The position numbers were made by a program, and so were the translations under genes. A stretch of DNA of 64,000 bases from UBA1672 sp050633505. GTDB taxonomy: Bacteria; Pseudomonadota; Alphaproteobacteria; Micavibrionales; Micavibrionaceae. The stretch spans positions 310,001 through 374,000 of the forward strand of contig JBOEGQ010000004.1 of NCBI GenBank assembly GCA_050633505.1. The letters are read 5' to 3'. Position 1 is the first letter of the stretch. The number at the start of each line of letters is the position of its first letter. Shown here piece by piece: positions 1-8,670 of the stretch. The notes under the pieces were generated by a model. It ran no database searches. It had not been told where the DNA came from and saw only the letters and a list, made by a program, of their open reading frames with translations.

Positions 1-809
1 CCATGGAATTGTGTCCCCAAAACACGATACCATATCAGGAAAACGTCTTTTTCCTCTTGTGACATATCAGCGCAATATCGCGTTATCATTCGGTGTCGTA
101 AGTCTAGCGGAACATCAATGCGCGCATCTTCCAGTAAATTCACCAAATCATAGGGCAAGGGAGCATTCATTGCATCCTGATAATCAATCAATGCGCACCG
201 ATTGATTTCCGTCTTATCATCTTGAAACATCAGATTTTCCAAATGAAAGTCACCATGAACCACACCTCTCGGGCAAGGCGGCAGAGCCTCCATTATCTCA
301 TCCCACACATTCAGATATGCATGTGTCAAACATTCAGGGGACTTTCCCCCTCTCTTAAACGCAACATAATAATCGATAAGTTGCCTACGGTTTTCATAGA
401 TTTTACTCTCTTCATATAAAAGTAAACCTCCAGAAGTATCATCCCGAACGGGTATAAGCTTTTTCAATACATCCGTTGCACATTCATAAAGCGCACCCTG
501 CCCCTCTATTCCCGTTTTCAATGCCTTTCCAAAAGATACAGTTCCAAGATCTTCTATAACTGCATAGCAACTTTGTTCGTCCAAATCGTATATCTCAGGC
601 GTTTTTATTCCTGCCTGACTTAGGCATCTTCCCACCCCTATAAAACGGCGCAATTCTTCACGGCTTTTGTTATCAGGATTTGGATAAAACATCACAATAA
701 AGTTACGCCCGTCTTTGACACCGCGAAAATATTCCCGTGGAGAGACATCACGCGGTAATGCATCCAATGTTGCAACACCAACCTTATCGGCAAGATCTTT
801 TGGACTCAC
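1..809 (-). CDS. amgK: Sugar kinase of the AmgK/aminoglycoside phosphotransferase family, cut by the window edge
   Basis: The reading frame runs off the left edge, so the C-terminus is missing and about 269 residues are visible. It begins at a GTG preceded by a GAGG ribosome site, and no in-frame ATG lies upstream. The core carries the kinase catalytic loop HGDFHLENLM, followed about 20 residues later by IDYQDA, which corresponds to the metal-binding Asp of the APH fold. Overall pattern and length fit AmgK, the anomeric N-acetylmuramate/N-acetylglucosamine kinase of cell-wall recycling. That enzyme normally works with MurU, whose gene usually follows; here it would lie outside the window. A generic phosphotransferase of the same fold is the alternative. 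Confidence 0.75.
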   Translation of the reverse strand, partial: MSPKDLADKVGVATLDALPRDVSPREYFRGVKDGRNFIVMFYPNPDNKSREELRRFIGVGRCLSQAGIKTPEIYDLDEQSCYAVIEDLGTVSFGKALKTGIEGQGALYECATDVLKKLIPVRDDTSGGLLLYEESKIYENRRQLIDYYVAFKRGGKSPECLTHAYLNVWDEIMEALPPCPRGVVHGDFHLENLMFQDDKTEINRCALIDYQDAMNAPLPYDLVNLLEDARIDVPLDLRHRMITRYCADMSQEEKDVFLIWYRVLGTQFH

Positions 810-843
810 ACCTACCTCACTTATTTTAATTATAAAATGTTGA

Positions 844-1254
844 TTATTTATCTGTATCTTTACGGCTTATAATACGATTTGATGCCATTTTCTGGATCGC
901 TTCGATATGCTGCTTTGATGCAGCTTTACGCTTCACAGGCGATGCAGATTGTTCATGCCCGAAAACAGGCACATCCGTTGATACAACCGCACGTAATAAG
1001 TCCATACCAAAATCATCATCTTGTGATAAAGATTTCGCCTCCTCCGGATAGCGCGTTTCGATTTCCGCACGTCCTGAAGCAACACGTTCTACCTGATAAG
1101 AGACAATCCCATCCAGGTGAGGTCTTGCCAGAGCATAAAGCAATGCCGTGTCATTACGCGCCCAGCCTATGATCTGTTGACGTGCAAGAGCCAAATTCCC
1201 ATCATGCATACGTAATGCTTCTTTTATTTTACTATCTGCATATTCTCTGGACAT
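844..1254 (-). CDS. Conserved-looking hypothetical protein, 136 aa
   Basis: This is a soluble, charged protein of 136 residues that I do not recognise. The chosen start (MSREYADSK) avoids a poor 36-residue N-terminal extension that looks like non-coding translation. The first 50 residues contain a stretch (DGNLALARQQIIGWARND) with the spacing of a helix-turn-helix or Fis-like helix pair, which is only suggestive. The C-terminal third is basic (KRKAASKQH). It lies 34 bp upstream of the AmgK-type kinase on the same strand, so the two may be cotranscribed. No membrane segment or signal peptide is visible. Confidence 0.65.
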   Translation of the reverse strand: MSREYADSKIKEALRMHDGNLALARQQIIGWARNDTALLYALARPHLDGIVSYQVERVASGRAEIETRYPEEAKSLSQDDDFGMDLLRAVVSTDVPVFGHEQSASPVKRKAASKQHIEAIQKMASNRIISRKDTDK

Positions 1255-1401
1255 TTCTAATCTCCTCTTGGGAAATGATAGGCAATAATTGTGCCATAAA
1301 CAAAGTGAAAAGGCCAAACAATTCCCCTTTTCCTCCGTAAGTTGCAAAAATGTATAAAACACTATAGAACAACTCCCTCAATAAAGTTTTACGGAAATAC
1401 C

Positions 1402-1632
1402 ATGAGAAACCGCAGGCAAACACGCAAAGCTCTTCGCAGTCTATCAAGGCGCCGACGGGAACAGTGGGAAATGACGAGCACTCCCCCGACCGAAGAAGAG
1501 CAGAGCTTTCAACAGATCTTAAGTGCATGGCTTTGGCCACAAGCGGCAAAGTCAGAAGAAAAAACCACGCCTGACACCCAAAATACCCATGATACAGAGA
1601 CCGGATCTGAATTAGAAGTTGAACCGGATTAA
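1402..1632 (+). CDS. Possible small hypothetical protein, 76 aa
   Basis: A short frame starts MRNRRQTRKA, with a strongly basic arginine-rich N-terminus and an acidic threonine/glutamate-rich end. It converges on mfd, overlapping its stop by 4 bp. No clear ribosome site precedes the ATG and no family is recognised. A competing frame on the minus strand (1232-1549) looks less protein-like. The gene is plausible because it fills an otherwise empty gap, but it may not be real. Confidence 0.35.
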   Translation: MRNRRQTRKALRSLSRRRREQWEMTSTPPTEEEQSFQQILSAWLWPQAAKSEEKTTPDTQNTHDTETGSELEVEPD

Positions 1633-4600
1633 CTCAATTCGGAAAGTTCCTTCATCAGGGTACGAACCCCGCGAATACGCTCTGCTGTTTTTGGCCAACT
1701 GCGCACCGCTGATAACTTTTGATCAGGGCGAATTTTAACACTTCCGGCTTTACGTGCAATCCATTGCATCAATGCGTCTACGTTTGGTGGTGCGTTTTTA
1801 TGAAAGGCGATAACCGCCCCCTTTGGCCCGGCGTCAATCTGCGCAACACCTGCAATCTTACAAAACTGTTTGATTTGCAGTATTTCAAGCAGGTTTTCAA
1901 CTTCATCAGGTAAAGCACCAAAACGATCAATCATCTCTGCTGCGAATGCCTCAATATCATCTTTATGAACCAAGTCATTTAAACGTCTATAAAGGCTCAT
2001 ACGGACACTTAAATCCTCAACATATGCCTCTGGAATAAGAACAGATGCCCCAAGATTAATTTGTGGAGACCATTGATCTTCGACAACATCATCAAGATCG
2101 GTGATTCCGGCCTTTGCCGCGGCAACGGCTTCTTCAAGCATCTGCTGATACAATTCAACGCCAACTTCACGTATATGACCCGATTGTGCGTCGCCTAATA
2201 AATTCCCTGCCCCGCGTATATCCATATCGTGAGAGGCCAACTGAAACCCGGAACCAAGCGTATCCAGAGTCTCCATAACCTCTAACCGTTTTTGCGCCTG
2301 CGGGTTTAATTTCACGTTTGGCTGATACGTTAGGTAGGCATATGCACGTACCTTCGAACGCCCGATCCGTCCGCGAATCTGGTAAAGCTGTGACAAGCCA
2401 AACATATCTGCGCGATGCACAATCATTGTATTGGCAGAGGCTATGTCTATACCGCTTTCAATAATATTGGTTGCTAAAAGAACGTCATATTGTCGCTCAT
2501 AAAAAGCAGTCATGCGATCCTCAAGATCAGTGGCGCTCATTTGCCCATGTGCCTCTACAACCTTAACTTCAGGAACAATCTCCGCCAGCATATCCTTGAT
2601 TTCCTGAAGATCCTTAATACGGGGTACAACATAGAAACTCTGTCCTCCGCGGTAATGCTCTCGCAAAAGGGCATCACGTATAACAACCTTATCAACCGGC
2701 ATCACAAATGTTCGAATAGCCAAACGGTCAACAGGCGGCGTTGTAATTAGGCTCATTTCCTTTACCCCTGTCAGGGACATCTGCAAGGTACGTGGAATTG
2801 GTGTCGCCGTTAGTGTAAGGACATGGATATTATTTTTAAACTCTTTAAGCTTTTCTTTCTGCTTTACACCGAAGCGCTGCTCTTCATCAACGATCAAAAG
2901 CCCCAAATTATCAAACTTCAAACTTTTCGCAAAAAGAGCATGCGTTCCGATAACAATATGCGCCGATCCATTCGCCAGATTATCCTTTGCACGCTTAGCA
3001 ACCTTTGACGATACCATACGGGATAGCTGCTCAATCACCACACCGGTTCCGGCAAAGCGTTTTTGGAAATTATTGTAATGCTGACGCGCCAACAAAGTTG
3101 TCGGCACAACCAAGGCAACCTGCACACCTGACATTGCGGCAACATAGGCCGCACGCAATGCAACCTCTGTCTTACCAAAACCGACATCACCACAAACAAG
3201 GTGATCCATCGGATATGTTCCTGCCATACCTTCCAATACAGACGCAATGGATCTTGCCTGATCCTCTGTCTCGGTATAAGGAAAGCGCGCGGCGAACTCC
3301 TCATATATCTCATTTGAAACGTTAAGAGAATCAGCTTTCTTAAGTTGACGCGCGGCGGCTATCCCAAGGAGTTTATCCGCCATTTCCATCAAGTTTTTCT
3401 TGGCTTTTGCCTTACGCGCCTGCCATCCTGCACCACCAAGCTTATCCAGTTGAACTGTTCCCTCATCAGAACCAAACCGTGATAGAACATCCAAATTCAC
3501 AACAGGGATATAAAGACGGTCGCCACCGGCATATTCAATTTTGAGGCAATCATTGATACTTCCCGCTGCTTGAACCGTTTCCAGCTCAATAAATCGTCCA
3601 ATACCATGATCCACGTGAACAACAAGATCCCCCTCATCTAGGGCGGAAACTTCGCGTAAGAAATTATCAGCCTTGCGTCCCTTTTTTGCCTTACGTGCCA
3701 GGCGGTCACCAAGGATATCCTGCTCTGTCAACACCAGAAGGTCAGGCAAAGAAAAGCCATGTTCCAAAGACAGAACACATAATGCAATCTGATGTGACTT
3801 AACCTTTTTCAGCTCTTTAAAGTCTGTAATTTCAACAATATCTTTAACAGACGCACTTTCCAACAACCCTTTGAGCCGCGCCTTTGAACCGTCACTATAT
3901 GCCGCAATAAGACACTTATGCCCAATGTTTTGATGGTGCGATACGTATTTCCGAACCTCCGCAAAAACATCACCGTCGGGCATTGCACGGATATCTGAAA
4001 AATCACGCCCCTTTCGCCCAGTTTGATCTTCAAAACCGGACTCATCCGGTGCACCAAATGCAGAAAAGCTCTGCGCTGATACGGCTATATCCAGCCATTC
4101 CTGTGACGTTAAATAGAGCTGCTCAGATAATAGCGGGTTATATCCACCACCTGATATTGGGCCACTTTTCTTCTTTTCTACACCCTGAAGCGTTTTACGC
4201 GCCTGATAAAAATCCAAGATTTGATCAAAGCGTTCAACACTTGCGCGGCGCACATGCGGATCAAGAGATATTTCACTCACAGAAAGGTAATCAAACACCA
4301 TTTCCATTTTTTCGTAAAACAACGGTATCCAATGCTCCACCCCGTTATAATGACGCGCCTCACTTACCGCATTATAGAGCGGATCATCCTTTTGCACCGT
4401 CCCGAATGCACCACGATAGGCAGAACGAAAACGCGCAATAGACTCCTCATCCATAAAGAATTCGGTGGCCGGTTGCATTGATAGAGACGTTAAAGAATCT
4501 TCGCCTCTCTGGCTTATCGGGTCAAAGTATTTAATGCCCTCAACTTCATCGCCAAATAAATCCAATCTAACCGGCTGTTTAAATCCAGCCGGATATATAT

Positions 4601-5144
4601 CGATAATTCCTCCGCGTATGGCGTAATCACCTACATCGCGTACCGTATCATTCCGTACATATCCGTTTTGAGATAGGAACAGTTGCAGCGTTTCAAGATT
4701 AATACGTTCACCAACATTTGCGGAAAAACTTGATTCCCGTAGAGTGTGCTGAGGCATGACCCGTTGCGTCACCGCATTAACACTGGTCAATAACACACGT
4801 GGATAACGCTTTTTCTCATGCTCCCATTCCAACAACTTTGTAAGGGTAGAAACACGCTGTGCCACGACCTCATTATGCGGGGAGACACGGTCATACGGTA
4901 AACAATCCCACGCGGGGAACAGAAGAACCTCAACATCAGATGCAAAAAAGGAAAGCCAATCTGCCAAAGCATGCAAACGCGTATCATCCAGTGCAACATG
5001 AATAAGCACGCCATCTTTGGGCATTAGAGCACGCGCCTTTTCTGCGATAACACATGCATCAACGCCCTCAGGCACACCATAAAGAACGTGCCCGTTATCG
5101 CTTTCCGAGAAAGGCTTTTCTTCTATTTGTTCGTTACTGTGCAA
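1629..5144 (-). CDS. mfd: Transcription-repair coupling factor Mfd
   Basis: Mfd displaces RNA polymerase stalled at DNA lesions and recruits UvrA for strand-specific repair. The 1171-residue length is normal. The order of domains is visible: a UvrB-like N-terminal module, an RNA-polymerase-interacting domain starting near residue 505 (DLVVHVDHGIGRF), a RecG-like translocase with Walker A GDVGFGKTE near 650 and DEEQRFG near 751, helicase motif TATPIPRTLQ, and the C-terminal TRCF domain. The start is a TTG behind GAGGTG; the next in-frame Met is about 40 residues in and would remove conserved sequence. It is transcribed divergently from btaA. uvrA and recG lie elsewhere in this window. Confidence 0.97.
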   Translation of the reverse strand: MHSNEQIEEKPFSESDNGHVLYGVPEGVDACVIAEKARALMPKDGVLIHVALDDTRLHALADWLSFFASDVEVLLFPAWDCLPYDRVSPHNEVVAQRVSTLTKLLEWEHEKKRYPRVLLTSVNAVTQRVMPQHTLRESSFSANVGERINLETLQLFLSQNGYVRNDTVRDVGDYAIRGGIIDIYPAGFKQPVRLDLFGDEVEGIKYFDPISQRGEDSLTSLSMQPATEFFMDEESIARFRSAYRGAFGTVQKDDPLYNAVSEARHYNGVEHWIPLFYEKMEMVFDYLSVSEISLDPHVRRASVERFDQILDFYQARKTLQGVEKKKSGPISGGGYNPLLSEQLYLTSQEWLDIAVSAQSFSAFGAPDESGFEDQTGRKGRDFSDIRAMPDGDVFAEVRKYVSHHQNIGHKCLIAAYSDGSKARLKGLLESASVKDIVEITDFKELKKVKSHQIALCVLSLEHGFSLPDLLVLTEQDILGDRLARKAKKGRKADNFLREVSALDEGDLVVHVDHGIGRFIELETVQAAGSINDCLKIEYAGGDRLYIPVVNLDVLSRFGSDEGTVQLDKLGGAGWQARKAKAKKNLMEMADKLLGIAAARQLKKADSLNVSNEIYEEFAARFPYTETEDQARSIASVLEGMAGTYPMDHLVCGDVGFGKTEVALRAAYVAAMSGVQVALVVPTTLLARQHYNNFQKRFAGTGVVIEQLSRMVSSKVAKRAKDNLANGSAHIVIGTHALFAKSLKFDNLGLLIVDEEQRFGVKQKEKLKEFKNNIHVLTLTATPIPRTLQMSLTGVKEMSLITTPPVDRLAIRTFVMPVDKVVIRDALLREHYRGGQSFYVVPRIKDLQEIKDMLAEIVPEVKVVEAHGQMSATDLEDRMTAFYERQYDVLLATNIIESGIDIASANTMIVHRADMFGLSQLYQIRGRIGRSKVRAYAYLTYQPNVKLNPQAQKRLEVMETLDTLGSGFQLASHDMDIRGAGNLLGDAQSGHIREVGVELYQQMLEEAVAAAKAGITDLDDVVEDQWSPQINLGASVLIPEAYVEDLSVRMSLYRRLNDLVHKDDIEAFAAEMIDRFGALPDEVENLLEILQIKQFCKIAGVAQIDAGPKGAVIAFHKNAPPNVDALMQWIARKAGSVKIRPDQKLSAVRSWPKTAERIRGVRTLMKELSELS

Positions 5145-5234
5145 AAAACACCTCGTAATACGCTAAAATAGTTGTTTGCTTTCGATTGGCTCTTTATATA
5201 TAGGTTTCAGTCTATTTCAAGGGACATAAAAATT

Positions 5235-6530
5235 ATGAGTGCGAGTAGCAAAGTCATGAGCGAAACAGAAACAGTGGCCAATAAAGACCTTCTTAAGGGT
5301 GCGGTTCACGAAAACAAGATTACGAGCAAACGCGGCATTCAAGAACGCATGTTCACATTGGCATTCAGTGGCTTTGTTTATCCACAAATATGGGAAGATC
5401 CGGAAGTTGATATCCCGGCAATGAAAATCGATGAAACATCAAATATTATGACGATCTGCTCAGGTGGTTGTAACATGATGAATTACCTGACAGAGTCCCC
5501 TGCATCAGTTACTGCGGTTGATCTAAACCCCGCGCATGTTGCACTTGGCCGTCTAAAAATTGCTGCACTAAAGCACTTACCTGATTATGAGAGTTTCTTC
5601 CTGTTTTTCGGTTGTGCTGACAGTCCTAAAAACATAGAGAACTATAACAAATATATCGCACCAAATCTTGATAAATTCACACGTGACTATTGGGATGGTT
5701 TTACGTTTCCACACGGCAAACGCATTAACCTATTTAAAAAGAATATCTACCGTTACGGGCTTCTTGGTAAGTTTATCGGCATGGTTCACCTCGTATCAAA
5801 AGTATACGGTAAGAACCCGCGTGATATTTTAAAAGCACGCAATATGGATGAACAAAAAGCCATATTTGATCGCACATTAGGACCTTTATTTGACAAGAAA
5901 TTTGTGAAACTTATGTGCGGAAAACCTGAGTCTCTATATGGTCTCGGGATACCCCCTGCACAATTCGACGAACTTAATGAATCCGCTAAAGGTAATATGG
6001 CGAACCTGTTGAAAGCACGCCTAGAGCGTATGGCATGCCAATTCCCAATAGAAGATAATTACTTTGCATGGCAGGCCTTTAATCGTGGATATGACCGCGA
6101 AAAGAAACAAGCTGTTCCCCGCTATCTCAAGCCTGAAAACTATGAAAAGTTAAAAGCCTCAGTTGAAAGCGCAAAAGTGGTGCACACCACAATCACAGAG
6201 TATCTTGATTCACAAGACGCGAAGAGCGTTGACTGCTTTGTATTCCTTGATGCACAGGATTGGATGAATGATGAACAACTTAATGAGTTGTGGTCTGCCG
6301 TTCTTCGTGCAGCAAATGACGGTGCACGTGTTATATTCCGTACCGCTGGTGATGTAAGCCCTCTAACCACCGGATTAGATAAAGATAACTTATCTCCATG
6401 GGAATATGATGAAAGGCTTGCTGCACCTAGAAATGAGCAAGACAGGTCCTCTATATATGGCGGATTTCATACATATACTCTAAATCGTGAGAAATCTGCA
6501 AAAGATGAAACCGAAAAGAAGGCAGCCTAA
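5235..6530 (+). CDS. btaA: BtaA, S-adenosylmethionine:diacylglycerol 3-amino-3-carboxypropyltransferase
   Basis: BtaA moves the 3-amino-3-carboxypropyl group of AdoMet onto diacylglycerol, giving diacylglyceryl-homoserine, the first step of betaine lipid (DGTS) synthesis. The DUF3419-type sequence is recognisable: FSGFVYPQIWEDPEVD near residue 45, the AdoMet-binding ICSGGCNMMNYL, VTAVDLNPAHVAL, and the late VFLDAQDWMND and FRTAGD segments. The start MSASSKVMSE is chosen because the longer frame adds a hydrophobic stretch read from the promoter region; the Met seven residues later is also possible. btaB starts 5 bp downstream, so the two form an operon. In other bacteria this pathway is induced by phosphate limitation, but no clear Pho box is seen upstream. 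Confidence 0.93.
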   Translation: MSASSKVMSETETVANKDLLKGAVHENKITSKRGIQERMFTLAFSGFVYPQIWEDPEVDIPAMKIDETSNIMTICSGGCNMMNYLTESPASVTAVDLNPAHVALGRLKIAALKHLPDYESFFLFFGCADSPKNIENYNKYIAPNLDKFTRDYWDGFTFPHGKRINLFKKNIYRYGLLGKFIGMVHLVSKVYGKNPRDILKARNMDEQKAIFDRTLGPLFDKKFVKLMCGKPESLYGLGIPPAQFDELNESAKGNMANLLKARLERMACQFPIEDNYFAWQAFNRGYDREKKQAVPRYLKPENYEKLKASVESAKVVHTTITEYLDSQDAKSVDCFVFLDAQDWMNDEQLNELWSAVLRAANDGARVIFRTAGDVSPLTTGLDKDNLSPWEYDERLAAPRNEQDRSSIYGGFHTYTLNREKSAKDETEKKAA

Positions 6531-6535
6531 AAATA

Positions 6536-7222
6536 ATGACGTCACAAACAATTATGCCCGATACACAAAACAGCGAAAAAGAAATCAAGAAAGACATGGA
6601 TAACATGTATCGCTGGACCAGGCATATTTATGACATCACCCGAAAATACTACCTTCTTGGACGAGACCACCTGATTGCCAATCTTGCTGCAAAAGATAAC
6701 CAAGTCGTTTGTGAAGTAGGATGTGGAACGGCACGTAACCTCGTTAAAATCGCGAAACGTTATCCAAATGCAAAGTTTTACGGACTGGACGCATCAGACG
6801 AGATGCTGAAAACGGCGCAACATAACGTTGATCATGCAAACATGCACAATCAAATCACATTGAAGCAAGGGTTTTCCCAATCATTCCATCCAAATGACCT
6901 GTTTGAAATAGAGCAGCCCTTGGACAAGATTGTATTTTCTTACGCCCTTTCCATCATTCCACCGTGGAAAGAGTCAATTGACCATGCGATTGAGCTACTC
7001 CCATCCGGTGGAGAGATCCATATCGTAGATTTCGGTGGACAAAAACGCTTGCCTAAGCCTGTGCGCGCTTTTATTTTTTGGTGGCTTCAGAAATTCCATG
7101 TTTACTATAAACCGGAAATACTGCGTTATCTCAAAAAATTGAACCGTGCTGATGTCGGTTCATTAGAAATCAAATACCTATATCGTGGATACACATACCA
7201 CGCCGTTTTGAAGAAGAAGTAA
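6536..7222 (+). CDS. btaB: BtaB, diacylglyceryl-homoserine N-methyltransferase
   Basis: BtaB adds three methyl groups to diacylglyceryl-homoserine to give the betaine lipid DGTS. The 228-residue protein has a class I methyltransferase core: VCEVGCGTARNLVKIA (motif I) near residue 60, YGLDASDEML (motif II), and FSYALSIIPPWKESID (motif IV region). The YRWTRHIYDITRKYYLLGRD segment near residue 25 is typical of bacterial BtaB. It follows btaA by 5 bp. The specific call rests on that pairing; alone it would only be called an AdoMet methyltransferase. Confidence 0.9.
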   Translation: MTSQTIMPDTQNSEKEIKKDMDNMYRWTRHIYDITRKYYLLGRDHLIANLAAKDNQVVCEVGCGTARNLVKIAKRYPNAKFYGLDASDEMLKTAQHNVDHANMHNQITLKQGFSQSFHPNDLFEIEQPLDKIVFSYALSIIPPWKESIDHAIELLPSGGEIHIVDFGGQKRLPKPVRAFIFWWLQKFHVYYKPEILRYLKKLNRADVGSLEIKYLYRGYTYHAVLKKK

Positions 7223-7319
7223 CCGTACGAGATCCGTACACTTACACCCGAAATTTGACCAATGACACCCTATTGTTGTATGGATGAAAAATACAACAAT
7301 AGATAGAGAGTGTGTCATC

Positions 7320-8288
7320 ATGTCTGAATCAAGAAACATTATTACGTGGATTCTCGGTGGAATCCTTATACTTCCTACGCTGAACGGCTGCACATTACTT
7401 ACCGATGAAAAATACGACCATTATTCCGGTCGTACTGATTATCGTTACACATCTGATAACCGCATTGATAATAGCACTGCCAAAGGATTCAGGAGTAAAT
7501 TCTTCACCGAAAATGAACAAAGCTTAGAATGTATAAAGCCCGGTGAACTTGTTGATATACGCCTTCAAACCGTCATCATCGATCAAATAATCGAAAGCCG
7601 TTATAAAAAGCGTTTAGGAGACAAAGAAAATGAACTTGGTATTTTTATTAGTTTAAAGGAAACCCCTCTCTCACAAGTCAAAGATAAAGCAGAAGAACAG
7701 AAAGTTCTTAATATCGAAGATAAATTGGTTTATGCATCAACGCCAAGGCAAAAGAACAACAATATAAATGCAGTGAACCTTCTTGCTCATCGTTGGGAAT
7801 ATAAGGGAGGAGATGTAACTTTAACCTTAAAAGTTTTAGAATTTGATTCTAGCGAATTTCAAAAACTACACCCGATTTTAGAAACATTAGCAGAAAAAGC
7901 TGCCGGAGAATTCGCCTCTCTTATCAATGAAAAATACACACAACTCATTCACGATTTAGGCAAAGCTCTGTTATCCGGTTATGGGCGTGATGACCTCATC
8001 ACATATTATAAAATGGATTTCTTAGGATGTAACACCCTCAGAAACACACAAAACCAAATCCACTTCTCGGAAGGAGACATCGTGTTCTTAAGGCACAGCC
8101 AAAACGACCCAAAAAATCAGTGGAACAATCTTGAGCTGACCCACGAGAAAATGCTGCAAATCAAATCGAATGGAGAGAACTTAGACAACAACGAAAAAAA
8201 ATCAGAAGCAGAAGAGGATGCAACACCTAAAACAGGCAGCTATATCCCATCATACCTTGTCTTATCTGTGCTAGCGCGACAAGAATAA
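7320..8288 (+). CDS. Unknown lipoprotein, about 322 aa
   Basis: The start MSESRNIITW is favoured over an upstream ATG because it gives a normal lipoprotein signal: a hydrophobic run followed by the lipobox LNGC, with the acceptor Cys at residue 24. The mature part is soluble, rich in Asn, Lys and Glu, and ends in a Lys/Glu-rich tail plus a short hydrophobic end (YLVLSVLARQE). I recognise no family. It follows btaB by about 100 bp and could be cotranscribed, though the spacing leaves room for its own promoter. It converges on sdhE. Confidence 0.75.
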   Translation: MSESRNIITWILGGILILPTLNGCTLLTDEKYDHYSGRTDYRYTSDNRIDNSTAKGFRSKFFTENEQSLECIKPGELVDIRLQTVIIDQIIESRYKKRLGDKENELGIFISLKETPLSQVKDKAEEQKVLNIEDKLVYASTPRQKNNNINAVNLLAHRWEYKGGDVTLTLKVLEFDSSEFQKLHPILETLAEKAAGEFASLINEKYTQLIHDLGKALLSGYGRDDLITYYKMDFLGCNTLRNTQNQIHFSEGDIVFLRHSQNDPKNQWNNLELTHEKMLQIKSNGENLDNNEKKSEAEEDATPKTGSYIPSYLVLSVLARQE

Positions 8289-8307
8289 ATATCACTTAAA
8301 GATATTT
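8287..8307. terminator. AT-rich hairpin between convergent genes
   Basis: AAATATC (8287-8293) pairs with GATATTT (8301-8307) across a 7-base loop. It lies between the ends of the lipoprotein gene and sdhE, which converge. The stem is AT-only apart from one pair and has no real T-tract, so it is a weak terminator candidate. Confidence 0.3.
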
Positions 8308-8322
8308 GAAAGGTAAGAGACA

Positions 8323-8604
8323 TTAAGCGAAACGATGCGCCATAAGTTTTTCAAAGATTTGCATTTCTTGTACATCTCTTGGCGCATCTTCTTTACCAGT
8401 GATCCAGTTATACAGATCAGGGTCATTGTTACGAAGAAACTCATCATATTCTTGCAACTCACCTTCAGACATTTGAGGCACATTTGCACGCGCGAATGAT
8501 CCGAGAATCAAATCCATTTCCTTCGTTCCACGATGATCCGAACGAAAAATCAAGCGTCTTCTTTTATTTTCTATTGTTTCGTCAGACTTTCCGGCAGGTT
8601 CCAT
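8323..8604 (-). CDS. sdhE: SdhE, succinate dehydrogenase flavinylation factor
   Basis: SdhE (YgfY/CptB, DUF339) promotes covalent attachment of FAD to succinate dehydrogenase. The 93-residue length and family core are visible: RRRLIFRSDHRGTKEMDLILGSF matches the usual R-G-x-x-E-x-D pattern around residues 15-35, followed by a small helical bundle with EYDEFLRNNDPDLYNWITG. It is divergent from recG, with 66 bp between their starts. The mfd/sdhE/recG vicinity is common in alphaproteobacteria, and here btaAB and the lipoprotein gene sit between mfd and sdhE. Confidence 0.92.
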   Translation of the reverse strand: MEPAGKSDETIENKRRRLIFRSDHRGTKEMDLILGSFARANVPQMSEGELQEYDEFLRNNDPDLYNWITGKEDAPRDVQEMQIFEKLMAHRFA

Positions 8605-8670
8605 ATTCTTCTCGATCTTCGTAAGATTACAGTTTAGACTTAGTTATCAATAAAAACGATTTTAATTCCA

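Noticed and set aside
1232..1549. Minus-strand frame of 105 codons
   Set aside because: Overlaps the start of the 136-aa gene and the plus-strand small frame; its translation is Leu/Cys/Phe-rich and lacks protein-like pattern.
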